DNA of 64,000 bases from Gnetum montanum (lineage: Eukaryota > Streptophyta > Gnetopsida > Gnetales > Gnetaceae), in NCBI GenBank assembly GCA_015680685.1, contig MNCI01003445.1, positions 413,928 through 477,927 of the forward strand. Reading direction: 5' to 3'. The position numbers and the translations under genes are program-made. Positions 32,651 through 45,110 of this stretch are shown in pieces. The notes under the pieces are model-generated. The model did not search any database. It saw only the letters and a program-made list of their open reading frames with translations, and was not told the DNA's origin. How positions within the stretch are numbered: position 1 is the first letter of the stretch; each line of letters starts with the position of its first letter.

Positions 32651-33369
32651 GATCATTATTAATGAGAGAAAATCGATAGTAAAAAGAAAATAAGTGAGAT
32701 CCAAGCTAGACCTTTAGAATTTAGAGAATTTAGTAGTAAGCACATATAGATGATTGAAGAATTTTCAAAAACTATAGCTTAACATCTTATAGACTAGACC
32801 TAGGTCAATGAACTAGTCCATCATGTTTAGGAATAGAGAGGGTTGAATAAGTGCAATCATTATAATGGTGATCACACTGATGGGAATTACCCATGGCTTG
32901 AGGAATTTTTCACATGGTTAAATATGAACAAGGTTGACCTTTCAAATAAAGTAAGGCTAAATAACCATACCAAGGCCAAACTAAAAGTTGGGAGGAAAAA
33001 GGAAACTACCAACCACTAAAGAATTATGTGAGAAATCTTTGGGAATCCAAAAGATAATTTTACATCAGTTGGAAAGAAAAACATAGAACTAGGAAACCCC
33101 AAAGAAACATAAGCATATAGAGTGCAAGTGCCCAAGTTGCATAAAAAAAAAACCATAAGAGATTGTCACCTCAAAGTAAGCCCAACCCAAATAGCAAATC
33201 ATTGAATTTAGTAGCAATAGAATATAGCTTATTAGATACATTGTATGAGATCTTCTACTTTCAATATGAACCACTATTTAGCTCAGACCTTAAGCAACCT
33301 GAGAAGGAACCTACTAATGCTAGAGTAAAACTAGTTAAAGTCAAGTCTACGCAACGAGATAAAGTATCC

Positions 33370-33700
33370 TAGATAATAATTGAACTCATAAATGGAGAAT
33401 ACCTAGGAACTTCCATTATAGAATTAACCATTGATGATAGTAAATTTTAAGGGTTGATTAACCTTGGAGCTAGTATAAGTATCATCACAACAAAAGGGTA
33501 TGAAAAGCTAGGAAAGCCACCATTGTTATCCTATCATAATAAGCTCGTTATGATTAATAAATCCATGATGCAACCAAAAGGAATCATAAAGAACAGACTA
33601 ATAACCATACAATGATTCAAGTATTTAGCTGATCAGGTAGTTATGAAAACAAAGCTACTGATTCCATCCATGGGGATCATACCTGGAAAATCATGGATGA
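33370..33700 (+). pseudogene. Element 3 aspartic protease, decayed
   Basis: Reads GLINLGASISIITTKGYEKL, the Athila-type D-L-G-A-S-x-x-x-x-P word in which the catalytic Asp is Asn (AAC for GAC), followed by the ILIPSMGIIPGKSWM-like end in the frame at 33643. Two stops precede it. Confidence 0.65.
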
Positions 33701-33959
33701 CTATAATAAAATCTATCATCAATGTTAGGATAGGGATTATGGAAATAGATATGGAAGATCTCAAAGAAAAGGTGAGGATATTTCAAAACCTAGAGATCCC
33801 CTCCCTTGATGAGGTCATAATAGAAGTGGAAGAATTAGATGGATCTCTAAAGGTGCTAGTATTAGGCATCTAGGAAGAAAAAGTGGAATTCCTCAAGTTA
33901 TTAGCACATCTTGAATATGCCATGTTAACTCATAACAAACCAATTATCCTTAGTTTTGA

Positions 33960-35330
33960 ATTGACACATGTCTAGAAAAGAAAATTTTTAAGGATGTTTG
34001 AACTACACCAAGAAGCTTTTGCATGGAATCATGAGGACATTAAGGGTATTTCAGCTAAAATTTGTCAACATAGGATTTATACAAATCCCACTATTAAACT
34101 AGTAGAGCAAAGATAGAGGAGAGCCAACCCCATGATCTAGGAAGTGATCAAGTAGAAGATAGAGAAATTGTTAGCAATAGGGTTTATCAACCCTATCTTA
34201 GACTCCTCTTAGATTAGCCCTTTGATAGTCATGCCTAAGAAGGGAAAAATGGAGAGTGTGCATTGATTATTGGATCCTAAATTCAGCCATATTTAATGAC
34301 CACTTTCTCTTATCTTTTATTAACCAAATTATATATAGAATTGTAGGACACAAGTATTATTCCTTCTTATATGGTTATAGAGAATACAACCAAATCACCA
34401 TAGCCCCCAAAGATCAACATATGAGAACCTTCATATGCCATTGGGGAAATTTTCCTATAAGGCTATGCCTTTTCGACTATGCAATGCACCAACAACCTTC
34501 TAGAGGCTAGTGTATAGCATTTTTCATGATATGATTGAATGAACAATAGAAGTTTTCATGGATGATTTTCCTACTTTTGGACACAATTTTGAAAACATGC
34601 ACTAGAATTTTGAGCAAGTCTTATTAAGATGTAAGGAGCAAAGTCTAAAAAGTAATTGGTGTAAAAGCTTTCTGATGGTTCAAGAAGGAATTGTGCTAGG
34701 CCATAAAATTTTAAGGGAAGGGATCCAAATAGACCTAGCCAAGGTTAAAGTGATAGAAGAAATCTCTATGCTAGGTAAACTTAAGGAGTTGAGATCTTTC
34801 CTCGGACATGTAGGGTACTACAAAAGGTCTATTGCTAACTTTAGCAAGATAGCCTCACCACTAAATCAACTACTATAGAACAAATTTAAGTTTAAATGGA
34901 TGAAGTAATATCACCAAGCTTTTAATGCATTGAAAAATTCCTTGATGGAAGCACAGATCTTGTAGGGACCTAATTGGTTGAATCCATTTCATATTATGAT
35001 GGATGCCTCTAACCATTCTATGGGTGTTGTATTAGGGTAGAAGAATAAAAATGGTAGGTCATATGCAATCATCTACATTAGTAAATTATTCAATATAGTT
35101 CAAAGTAACTACATAGTTATAGAAAAAGAATTGTTGGCTATGGTCTTATCATTGGAAAAGTTTAGAAATTATGTTTTAAGATATGAAACTTACATTCATA
35201 CATATCACAGTGCCTTGAGATTCTTGATGAAAAAGAAGAAGGTAAACTCAAGGATCATTGAGTAGATACTATTATTGTAGGAGTATGACTTGAAAATTTT
35301 AGACAAAAAGCGGAATGAGAATGTGGTAGC
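33960..35330 (+). pseudogene. Element 3 reverse transcriptase and RNase H, decayed
   Basis: The frame starts with LRMFELHQEAFAWNHEDIKG, an N-terminal RT word of Athila-like elements, then KLLAIGFINPILDSS-stop-ISPLIVMPKKGK (Trp replaced by TAG). A frameshift near 34254 leads to VCIDYWILN. The active-site box is FMDDFPTFG near 34560. SNWCKSFLMVQEGIVLGHK and LRSFLGHVGYYKRSIANFSK follow. The RNase H part is visible in IMMDASNHSMGVVL (34995-35035) and KKKKVNSRI. Many TAG stops and several frame changes. Confidence 0.75.
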
Positions 35331-35599
35331 AAACCATTTATCTGGGCCAAACTTCAGTGAAAGCTTGGATGCACTCCTTGTTAAGGAGGAGTTCCCAAAT
35401 GAGCACCTCTTCTAAGTTATAGTTTAGTCATGGTATCATCAAATTCAATAATTATTAGATAAAAAAAAATCCCTAAGGACCTATCCTATAAGCAAAAGTG
35501 TTACTTCTTGAAAACTATCCAAAGTTACCTAGCACACGAGGATATGATTTTCAAACATTGTAGGGACAACATACTTAGAAGATGCATTCCTAAATCTCA

Positions 35600-36310
35600 A
35601 CAATTGGACATAATCATCACTGCACATTAGAAAGATGGGGGAGGCCACTATGGAGAAAAAAGAACATTAATAAAAATTTTACACATGGGCTATTTTTGGC
35701 TAAGCTTGTTTAAGGATTGTTACACCTAAGTTAAAGGATGTGATTTGTGCCAAAGAGAAGAAGGACTAACTAGTTACTATGAAATGCCTAGGCATGGGGT
35801 ATAAGTCATAGAACCTTTTAAGTTATGGGGTATTAATTCTATTGGACCAATCAGTCCTAAAAGTTTAGGTAAGAAATATATGATAGTACTAACTGACTAC
35901 TTAACCAAGTGGGTAGAGGCTGAAGCATTTGCTAACTAGTCCTCTAAAATAGCTATAAAATTCCTTTTGAAAAAAATCATTCACAAGTATGGGACCCCTA
36001 AAAACTTAATATCAGATCAAGGGATGTACTTTATAGGATAGGCATTTTAGTCACTACTAAATAAATTTGGGATTGAGCATAGAATTGGGATAGCTTATCA
36101 TCTAGAGACTAATGAACAAACAAAAGAATCTAATAGGGAAATCAATAGGTTCCTTACAAAATTGATTAACACAAAGAAAAAAAACTAGCTTGAAAAATAA
36201 AAAGAGGCACTATGGGCTCATAGGATCACTTGGAAAGACATCATGGATCACACTCCATATTAATTAGTTTACAGGAAGACTTCTATCTTATCAATCAAGT
36301 TTAAAATAAA
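35600..36310 (+). pseudogene. Element 3 integrase, decayed
   Basis: Reads GGHYGEKRTLIKILHMGYFW, CDLCQREEG (zinc finger), WGINSIGPISPKSLGKKYM, with Asn for the first catalytic Asp, TDYLTKWVEAEAF, KYGTPKNLISDQGMYF with the second Asp kept, then NEQTKESNREI, where the catalytic Glu of G-Q-x-E-x-S-N is Lys. EALWAHRITWKD and TPY-stop-LVYRK close the domain. Both active-site changes are G to A. Confidence 0.78.
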
Positions 36311-36699
36311 AAAAAATAGTAGAACAACTAAAGATTGACTTAAAAGAGGGGCTTAAATGATGGTTAGAAAACATGATGAACTAGATGAACTAAGAAATGA
36401 TGACTTACTTAAGAAGGAACTTGAATAAAAAAAATTCAAAATCAATCATGAAAAAAAATCAGAAAAGTTAGCTTCTCAATAGAAGATAAGATTCTCCTAT
36501 TCAATCCAAAGTACTGATAGTACAAAAATTATTTACCCAGAAATGGATAGAATCCTATGAAGTAATTAGGACATTGAAAATTTAGGACTTGAAGGACATC
36601 ACTTTTTTAGTTAATGGCTCAAAAATTAAATCGTACCAACAAACTGATAATACAGAATTGAGTGGAAAAGAGCTATCTTTCCTATTTAGCTAGTTAAGT

Positions 36700-38700
36700 A
36701 ACACTACATTAATACATTTTCAATAACCTATATGCCAAAATCTTAATAACCTTAGAAAAATTATTAACAAGAATAGTTCATCATCGTACCTATGAAGACG
36801 CTGATCATTAAGAAGCAGATAGCACCTACATTTTTCACTTCAATAATTATTGCATCATTATGCTGCATATGCATATATACATAAGCAAAGTAACACTTTG
36901 ATGTCTCTTGCTGTAAAATAAAAAATATTTCTTCAATACATTAGATAGGTATTGTGAAATACCTAAAGGTAGTCATTACTAGAGCACAAGACCAGGACTA
37001 GCAAGTCACTAGAAGGGTATTGTTAAATATTTGAACGTAGACCTCTACTAGGACTTGAGCCAATGAAGCACAAAGTATCCTAACTAACCTTTAGTCACGA
37101 GACCTCCCAAAGTCTATGAGTTATGATACACATATGTGTATGTAGAAATAAGGAGGTCAAATATAATGTAAAAAAGAGATAATTTTGATTGGATTGATCG
37201 GAGATAAACAGATCACTAGGAGCCAATCTCTTAACTAGAATAGTATCACGATTATGAGGACCAACTAAAAGGTACACGGATTGCTAACAAATTCATTTGA
37301 AATTGGAAATTATAATCAGAAATGGCCATAACTCTTTCTTCATAGTTTCTTTAACTAGAAAAATGAGAACATCTTTTCCCACAGATAGATTTATAGTAAA
37401 TATTAAAACCATCCTTAGAATTTTAAAAAAATTATAATATATATATATATAATTTTTAACAAATTGAGTATGTTTTATTAAATAATATCCATTACAATGT
37501 ATAGAAGGGTTGAAACATCAAAATTTTTGATGATCACCAAAGGATTTATAAGATCGAGAGATGTGGGAACTTGTTTCACCCCTCAAGGATAGGTGTCGCA
37601 AATGGTTAGATAACTCATGGATCTTAGAATAGAAGCTATTTAAAGCTAGGTAACCTAGTCCTCATGAACCATAGGTGATGATGTTAGGAAATCTAAATCT
37701 AGGGACAAACTAGCTAAATCTAGATTAGGATAATCCTACAATTGTAACAAAAGATCATGGATGTCAGAAAGACATCAATGAATCTCTTGAAACTCATCAC
37801 AATGCTCTAACTTCTTAAAAAGCCTTAATAGCATTGTACTCATTGGTCACATTGAGTTCCCTTAATTGAAAATACTCCTTAAAGATCAAGAAATTAAAAG
37901 GGGGATTGAGTAAGTTCCACTAATTTAAGATAAACAATGCACACAAATGTATGTGGTTCCTCAACTTAGTTATGTCCACACTTGGAGGGTAGAATCCTTG
38001 CATACCTCTAGGCTTTGTTCCTACAAAAATGTAATTTCAAGGACATCATAGCCTTTACAAAGTTTGAGCTTTGCAAAAGGTATTTTCACATATAAAAAAA
38101 CCTAAAATTGCAAGGTCCAAACAAGCTTAAAAGATATCTTCTTGCAAGAAGCACATCAATCCCACATGGCTTACAAAATCCTTGTCTTGAGGCTCTCAAT
38201 CATTACAATACCCAACTTACAAAAGATAGAGAATTGAAGAACAAATTTATTTACAAGATGTGTACAATGAAGGGAATATTTGTGTGAATGGTACTTGTCC
38301 TTTTCATAAAGATATCATCTTTTTTATAGCCTTTGTTAGTATCAAATAACCATTGGAGTTCATACAACAACTACAAAATGGCTACTTGGAGCATCTCGAA
38401 CAAGCTTGGGACATCTTGCTAAGAAATTGGAACTTACAAGTGGGATGTCTCACTTGAAAATGGGACATCTCATACAAGACATCTTGACTAGGATGTCTTA
38501 GTAACACTTGGGATGTCTACTAATTTTCTAAAACATCTAGCTAAAAATTGAGCTTTGCAACTGGGACATCCTATTGCAAAGTGAGATGTCCTGGTAGACA
38601 CTAGGTCATGTTCTTTGGACTTCTAAACATGTTTCATCCTTATAATTCCTTCCAAATCTTTAGGTACATTGTTGATCTTTTAGTACTCTAATTGTCCACT
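36700..38700. other. No gene; repeat-derived, possibly LTR sequence
   Basis: No recognisable frame. A short AT run lies at 37437-37452. Between 38390 and 38620 the words GGGACATC and GGATGTCT recur several times on both strands, and a minus-strand TATAAAAAAG lies near 38325. This would suit an LTR, but I found no partner copy or clean ends. Confidence 0.35.
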
Positions 38701-38721
38701 AAAGTTCTAGGTTTTGTCTCA

Positions 38722-39717
38722 TCATATGTCTTCCTTAGTTCTATAATAACTCATAAGTACATCTACCAATTCTTTCCATTTTCTACGGTTTTTACATACT
38801 GATGAGTAGCGAGCATGTTGAAGGATGTCGTTAGAATAGTGGGCTATTCCTTTCCTTTTGTACAATTTTTGAATTAGACATAGAAAGGGAAGTGCCTTTC
38901 TCCCACGCTTGTTCTCCTTGAAGTGATTTTCTATCTCAAGATAGATTAGTTGTGGGAGATTAGTTGGAAATTTTCCACTTAAAGCGATGCATGCACAGGT
39001 AGAAAAATCTATCACCTTACTCAGCCTCATCATTGAATTGAGGTTGTAGGCTACTATTTTGAAGTATGCTCATTCTACCATTGTGAGTGCACCATATTCT
39101 TTATGGTCAACTCCATAACACCATTGGACCCACTTCTTTTTTACCTTTGGATCCATTTGCATTCAAATTTCTTCCAAGGTTGTCCCAATGTTTGGTAACT
39201 TGAGGGGCTAAGAGATGGGCTCCACCAAATAGGACACACCAATGTCCTTAATTTTCACCATGGCATTAGGTTGCTTGTTATTCCAGAAGAGATAGGTTTC
39301 CTCCATGTACCATTCCCCATTGGATGTAAAGATAGGCCACATAGGAGAAGTCTGCAACCAAGTTCTAACTTCTTTTGGGGCAAAGTCTAAGAAAGAACCA
39401 AAGTTTAATTCTTGAAGAACTGCTTGTTGAAGCCCTTTAGCCTTGATTTACCTTAGGCAGGCATTAGTCAAAGTGATCTCAAGGTTTGGCCATGGTCTTG
39501 GTGCCTCATCCTAGTGGGATTACTCTATTTTAGCTTTAGGAGTTTGTTGAACAGATTCCACTTTGGGCTCCTTCCAAATATGTTCTATTGCATGCATTTT
39601 GGTTGGTTATTCTTGGGCTTGTTTTGGTTGTTGACCCCTTCCAGTTCTTGGTCACTTGTTCCTCTATTGGGATGGTCCTACCTCTACTCCACATTTATCC
39701 CTTCATCTAGGTGCCAT
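38722..39717 (-). pseudogene. Element 1 extra ORF after integrase (ORF3), nonsense-riddled but in frame
   Basis: From ATG at 39717 the minus strand stays in one frame for 331 codons to TGA at 38722-38724, with about ten internal stops and no frameshift. The text between stops is coherent: LNFGSFLDFAPKEVRTWLQ, MWPIFTSNGEWYMEETYLFW, KKWVQWCYGVDHKEYGALTM, then the open 38722-39033 stretch MMRLSKVIDFSTCACIALSG. The ORF sits where Athila-like elements carry an envelope-like third ORF, but I see no signal peptide or membrane span, so I do not call it an envelope. A splice acceptor (GTTGTGATTACAG) lies directly before the ATG. The last codons (VLMSYYRTKEDI) resemble the start of the plus-strand coiled-coil frame at 48838. 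Function unknown. Confidence 0.6.
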
Positions 39718-39731
39718 CTGTAATCACAACA
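39718..39731 (-). promoter_or_regulatory. Probable 3' splice site before element 1 ORF3
   Basis: Minus strand GTTGTGATTACAG directly precedes ATGGCACC. Element 2 has GTTGTGATTGCAG at the homologous place (about 52174-52188), suggesting that ORF3 is made from a spliced RNA. Confidence 0.45.
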
Positions 39732-41690
39732 TGACCTAGGATTAGTGTTTGATGTATAACTTTGGAATAGTTAGGTACCTTGTCTCTTTGAATTAGTTAC
39801 ACTTTGGCTAAGTTGTGATTAGGGAAGATTGATTATTTTGATATTATTTGATTATTATTTCACTTATATGGCTACCAAAGTTCATTGGAAAGGTTTAACT
39901 TTGATGAATTAGTTATTTTAATATTATTTTATTAGTTAAACCTTGTGGGAGTTAGAAAAATTTCAAAAAAAATTTTGTCAGAAACCTAAGGTTTGTGGCC
40001 TCCATAATGTAGAGCTCACCTCTAGTAGCTATAGGATCAAAGAATGGGATTAATCAAATAAGTAGTTTTCAGGATATGGGCTCTTGAAGGCTTTGGGCTC
40101 TTGAAACGACAAAAACTCCTCATGCATTTGGAAGAGATGTGCAAAAATGGCAAAGTGTTCTCACATATATATATAATTTTTAAGCTACATCGATGTGATT
40201 ACATTGATGGGGTCACATTAATGCAGTTGAATGTGAAAATCTTTCACATTAAAAAATAATGGAAAAATAAGAAATTTTTGAATAAAATTGGAGTCCAAAG
40301 GAAGCCAAAGAAGCCTAGAACATGATGAAATGCATGAAGAGGGCTAGATAATTCTCAAAAAAGGAGATTTTTCTTGGATAACCTTAACAAAGGAGTGAAA
40401 AACTAGATGCAACCAATGTGGAGCATAAAAGATTTGAATGCAAAATGCCAAAGGGATGAGGAACTTAACCAACCCAACCAAGGAGTATGCAAGTGGATCC
40501 TCCCCATAGCAAGCTCATGCTCTTAATGCCCTTGCATATCCTCAAACAAAGGGATTCAGGGGCCCCATGGATGATTAATGATTAAAACAACTATCAAAGA
40601 AGTTTGATCATATCAAACCAAGACATTAAAACAACATGAGAAAAGGTAGTGAGGTGAGTTGTGAAAAGCATAGGAGGATGAAGTAGAGTGTGGAATGAAG
40701 TCCCATATTGTGATCACATGAAGTCCCTTGTGGATTTTGTGGTTAATATGACCTAATAACATCCATCCTTAGTTTGAATTAAAACTAACCACTTTGAGTG
40801 ACTTCACATTAACACTCTTAGACTTGTCCATCCCCAAAACACAAGAATATCCCCATAGAGCAATCACCATTCCAAAAAGAGAAGGAAAGAGAGGCAGGAA
40901 GTGATATGGGCCTTAGAGGGGACCTTTAGGCATGGGTAACATGTTTTTCTAGTCCCATAACCAATGCTTGTAGCCTGTTATTTTTTCTAAGGGGTATGCT
41001 TTGAATTTCAATTATCGTTTTTTTTGGATTTTTGGATGGAAGCCACGTCATGCAAAGACTTAGCTTCTTGTAATTGATTGATGTAGAAATGACAAAGGAC
41101 CCATGAAAAACTAATGCACCTAAGAGGATAGGCAAGCACAAAAAGCATCAAATCCCCTTGAAGTCACATCGTTATCTATCCATTTAATTCTTCCCAATTT
41201 TGGAAACTACCAAGGTCACAAGTTCATTCTAAGTTTTATTCTAAGAAGGGGCCTCATACTTTTGAAATAAGGGAACACCATAGAGCTGTGTGGATTAGTG
41301 GATGATGTGGACTCACTACCTGTTATCATGAAAAGAAACTATGTCTTAGTTATCAACATCAAAATTCAAAGATAGAATCTAGACATTACCAATCAAATGA
41401 CATTATAGTATAAACCACCATCAACTAACAACTAAAGTTGTAGTAAGTCCTAGTGGCAATAAAAGAAAATAAGGAAAACATAAGAAAAAGCCAAATAAAA
41501 TAAAGGAAAATATAAAGGAAGTTATAAAATATTTAAGAAAAAGGAAAACATACTAAAAATGATGTAAAGAAAAAATGGTGAAAAAAAAGAAAAAATGAAA
41601 ATTTGAGAAGCCACTTTGATTAATTCAACATGGATGGCCATCTTCCCCACAACTAAGTAAAAAGGAGGAGATCTTAAAAATTAAGCATGC
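39732..41690. other. Element 1 3' non-coding region
   Basis: No gene. It is homologous to 52190-53830 of element 2, for example around ATGCAAGTGGATCCTCCCC (40.49 and 52.53 kb) and the CATGAAGTCCCTT word (40.72 and 52.79 kb). Conservation of a 2-kb non-coding block between relatives implies element, not host, sequence. Confidence 0.6.
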
Positions 41691-41699
41691 TATTTATCC

Positions 41700-43900
41700 A
41701 TTGAGGTGTTATAGTCACTAGCTTTCTTATGTTCTTGAAAAGGCTTTATTTGTTGTATCTTAACTAGCAGCTTCTTATTTGGGCTTTTAGGTTTGTAAAT
41801 TAACATGGCCTTAGAAGAAAAGGTTTCATAGATTATATAAGGTCCCTCCCACAATGTTTGGGACTTAGTTCTTTATGGCACATGTGTGGGATTCAAGTAT
41901 AGGACCTTATCTCCTGGTTGAAATTTCACTTTCTTGATTCTAGGATCATGGTGTTGTTTATTAAATGCCTTATGCACTTTGTTAGATGATAGAACCACCA
42001 ATTCATCCTCATCTAGCACATTGAGATTCATTAACCTTTCCTTCTATGTTAGGCTTAGGTTAAGACAAAGATCATAAGCCATTGAAAGTATACAGAGTTC
42101 CACTTGGATGGGAAGTGTTGGTAGTTTGCTGTACACAAGCTCATAGGGAGAGTAGCCAACATGAAGTTTCTAAGTGGAGTGATAGGCCTAAAGGGCATAA
42201 TTGAGTTTTGTGCTCCAATACATCCTATAGATGCTAATGAGTGGCGAGGTACCCCTACACTCAACCATACGAATATGAGTGTTACACGCACGATCCGGTC
42301 GAACTCCGTAGATGAACTAGTTGTGGCATCTAGACAGTTAGCCTTAGGTCGTAGTTCACTGTCTTCCTACTGGGACTAGTATTAGCTTTGTCACATATGG
42401 TTTAGTCCAGAGTGAGGTGTATGATGTGGTTTCTAATATAATACTACTCCTGAAGGCAATGGAAAGTAATATTCACTAATCTAGGAGAGAGAGGGTAAGA
42501 GAATCTAAACTAGCCTAAGTGTGATGAGCATCTTTTCCTTGATTATCCATACACACCTTGGACTTTGTGCATGACTACCACTGGGATTACCAAGTGCAGA
42601 TCCTAGTTATGCTACTGGGTTACCAAGTAGTCACACTTAATTGCTTGTAATCAAGTTGTACTCATTCCGCGTTTTAACATGAGTTTAAGGGTGAAAGAGA
42701 TTAACTAGGAAAGTAGTAAATAAAAATTAATTAAATGATTAAACTAAGTGAATGCTGCAATGATGAAGTAATCTCGATCTTTATTGCCGGTCGTGTGCGT
42801 GTCCAAGTACGTCACACTAGAATAAAGGATGTTGTACAATTACATTCACCACACTGTGGGCATATATGGAGAGGAAAAGAGTTGAGAGAAAGAAATGAAA
42901 ACACTAAACACTAACTGACTCTAAAATTGACTTATTTCCTAATCTGTCTACCTCTTATTTATAGATGAGGAGATAGGCTGTGATATCGCATACGCGATAT
43001 CACGTCGTCAATGATATTGCTGATGCGATATCGTGGGTGCGATATCGCAGCTATCAGCAAATTCATGACTCATCAGTTGCTAAATATTTGGGTTAGTATT
43101 TTTATGATCTCCCTATTTGTAACCTTCACTTAACCATTGACTTGGAGGTGGTAGGGTATTATTAGTTTATGTTCAACACTTAAGTGCTGCATGAGCTTTT
43201 GAAAGGTGGTGCTTGTAAAATGAGTTTCATTTTCAAAAATAAGTACACATGGTACTCCAAACTTATTTACAACATGTTGTTGTACAAATCGAGCATACAT
43301 AGAAGATGTGAAATAGGTGATGTGTGTAGTAGTCAATAGCTACTATGATGTACACCTTTCCATTAGACATGGTAGTGATGGAACCCATGAAATTGATGTC
43401 CCAAATATCAAAGGGATCCAATGGTTTGATCCATTATTGAGGCTCCTTCATATGAGTGATCATCCCACCATTGCATTGGTAGGAATCACAAGAGTGGACA
43501 AAGTGATGAGAATCCCTAAAAAGTGTTGGCCATTAATATCTTACCTTGAGGATTTTAATGGACATTCATCTTCTTACATAATGGCCCCCACAATGGTGCT
43601 CATGAGCATCTTGGAAAATGTGTAGTTGATCATCATCAGGTACACATCATTTAACCAAGCCATCAACGCATACATTGTAAAGCTATCTATTGATTTCCAT
43701 GGAGTGCTTTACCTAGTGAAGAAACTATTATTTCTTCCTATTATCCCATTCTTGTGGAATCTCCTAAGTTATAATGTAAGTGAGAATGCCATTGTACCAA
43801 TTGGTTTCGGTGGACACTTATTCAGTTATTGCTCTCGCAAAGAGAAGTTCATTAGGGAACTAATTTGAAAGTAAGCTCTCCTCCTCTTTGTTGTTCCATC
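41700..43900 (-). pseudogene. Element 1 integrase, decayed and split by a solo LTR
   Basis: The right part (43900-43076) gives the zinc finger region (HHCGGHYVRRRMSIKILK, SCDSYQCNGG) and core words WDINFMGSI with the first Asp, ARFVQQHVVNKFGVPCVLIF, and PYHLQVNG-stop-VKVT. There the Gln is TAA and the catalytic Glu is Lys; the second Asp word reads FENETHF (Glu for Asp). The left part (42237-41700) resumes after the LTR with tail text: a PGDKVLYLNPTHVP box and WEGPYIIYETF. Removing 42238-43075 restores homology with element 2 across the break. Confidence 0.75.
42238..43075 (-). repeat. Solo LTR inserted in the element 1 integrase
   Basis: TGAGTGGCGAGG...GACTCATCA, 838 bp, same family and orientation as the LTRs of element 2 (50954 and 60147). 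It has no internal region. TGCTAA occurs directly left (42232-42237) and again near the right edge (43078-43083), consistent with a target duplication. It has a minus-strand CTATAAATAAG box (42955-42964) and four GATATC palindromes in a GCGATATCGC context (42.98-43.05 kb). Confidence 0.82.
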
Positions 43901-43959
43901 TCAACTAAGATAAGTGGTCAGAAATCATGTTCTTGATCCCTTTAGAATCTACCATTATT

Positions 43960-45110
43960 AGATCGAATTCCTACAAGATCACCAACCACCATATGACACG
44001 AGGGTTTACTATTGGCTTATTCATTAGGAACCATATTGCATTGTGGTCTATGTGCATAAACACCTTGTACCCAAGAACATAGTGCCTAAATTTTTCCAAG
44101 GCATACACCACTACCATTAGTTTCTTCTTCGTGATGGTGTAGTTTAGTTGTGCATCCACAATGCTTCTACCAACACAGTGGATGTAGTAAGGATGTTTAT
44201 GATCATCCAACTACATGACCATGGCTCCCAAGGCATAATTGGATGCATTCATCATGATGTGGAAGGGTTTGAACTAGTTAGGTGCTCATAGAATTGGAGT
44301 TTCCATGAGCTTTTGATTGAGCTATTGGAATGCATGCTCACATTCCTTAGTCTAGACAAATGAAGCATCCTTCTTTGTTAGCTTCACCAATGGTTTGGTG
44401 ATCTTAGAAAAATTCTCGATGAAGCATTGATAATAGCTAGTGTGGCCAAGGAATAACCTCACATCTTTAACTATTTCTAGTTGTCGATTAATTCCTTAGA
44501 TAGCCCTTATTTTTTTAGGTTCTACCTCAATCCTTTTCTTAGAAATTATGTGCCCCAATACAATTCCTTGTTGAACCATCAAGTGGATTTCTGCCAATTG
44601 GGCCTAAGATTTTTCTCCATGCATATTTTTAGCACTTGCTCAAGATGGTGTAGGGCTTGCTTGAATGTAGCTCCATAGGTGGAGAAGTCATCCATGAAGA
44701 GCTTCACCCTGCTACCAGTTTGTTGTTGGAAAATGCTAAGAAAAAGGCATTGGAATGTGGCAAGGGCATTGCATAGGCTAAGTGACATCTTTTTGTATGC
44801 AAAAGTTCCCTAGGGACTTGTGAATTTGGTTTTGGCCTGATCTTCTAGTGCTAACTAAATTTGGTTATAGCCACTACAACCATCTAGAAAGTTGTAATAG
44901 TAGTGCCCAGAAATTGTGTCCAACACCTGGTTCACAAATAACAAAGAAAATGATCCTTGAATGTTGCCATGTTCAATAGCCTGAAATCAATACAGATCAT
45001 CCATTTTCCACCTTTATTTGGCACTATGACAAGTGGACTAATCCACTCATTGTTTGCAATGGAATAGATGAACCCCACCTTGAGGAGTTGTTCAATCTCC
45101 TCTTTGATAA
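43960..45110 (-). pseudogene. Element 1 reverse transcriptase and RNase H, decayed
   Basis: The minus strand reads WISPLVIVPNKGGKW and CIDFRLLN (about 45.05-44.95 kb), NFLDGCSGYNQI, MSLSLCNALATFQCLF, the box LFMDDFSTYGATF near 44680 with both Asp kept, and NLRPNWQKS. Further down, the RNase H words DAQLNYTITKKKLMVVVYAL and FRHYVLGYKVFMHIDHNAIW are in the frame 44210-43971. Several frame changes and TAG stops. Confidence 0.8.

Noticed and set aside
36700-38700. 3' LTR of element 3
   Set aside because: No clear match to 30840-31698 was found by eye, and no TG...CA ends or duplication could be set. A dot plot would decide.
38722-39717. Envelope gene
   Set aside because: The position fits, but no signal peptide, membrane span or cysteine pattern is seen, so an envelope call is not supported.
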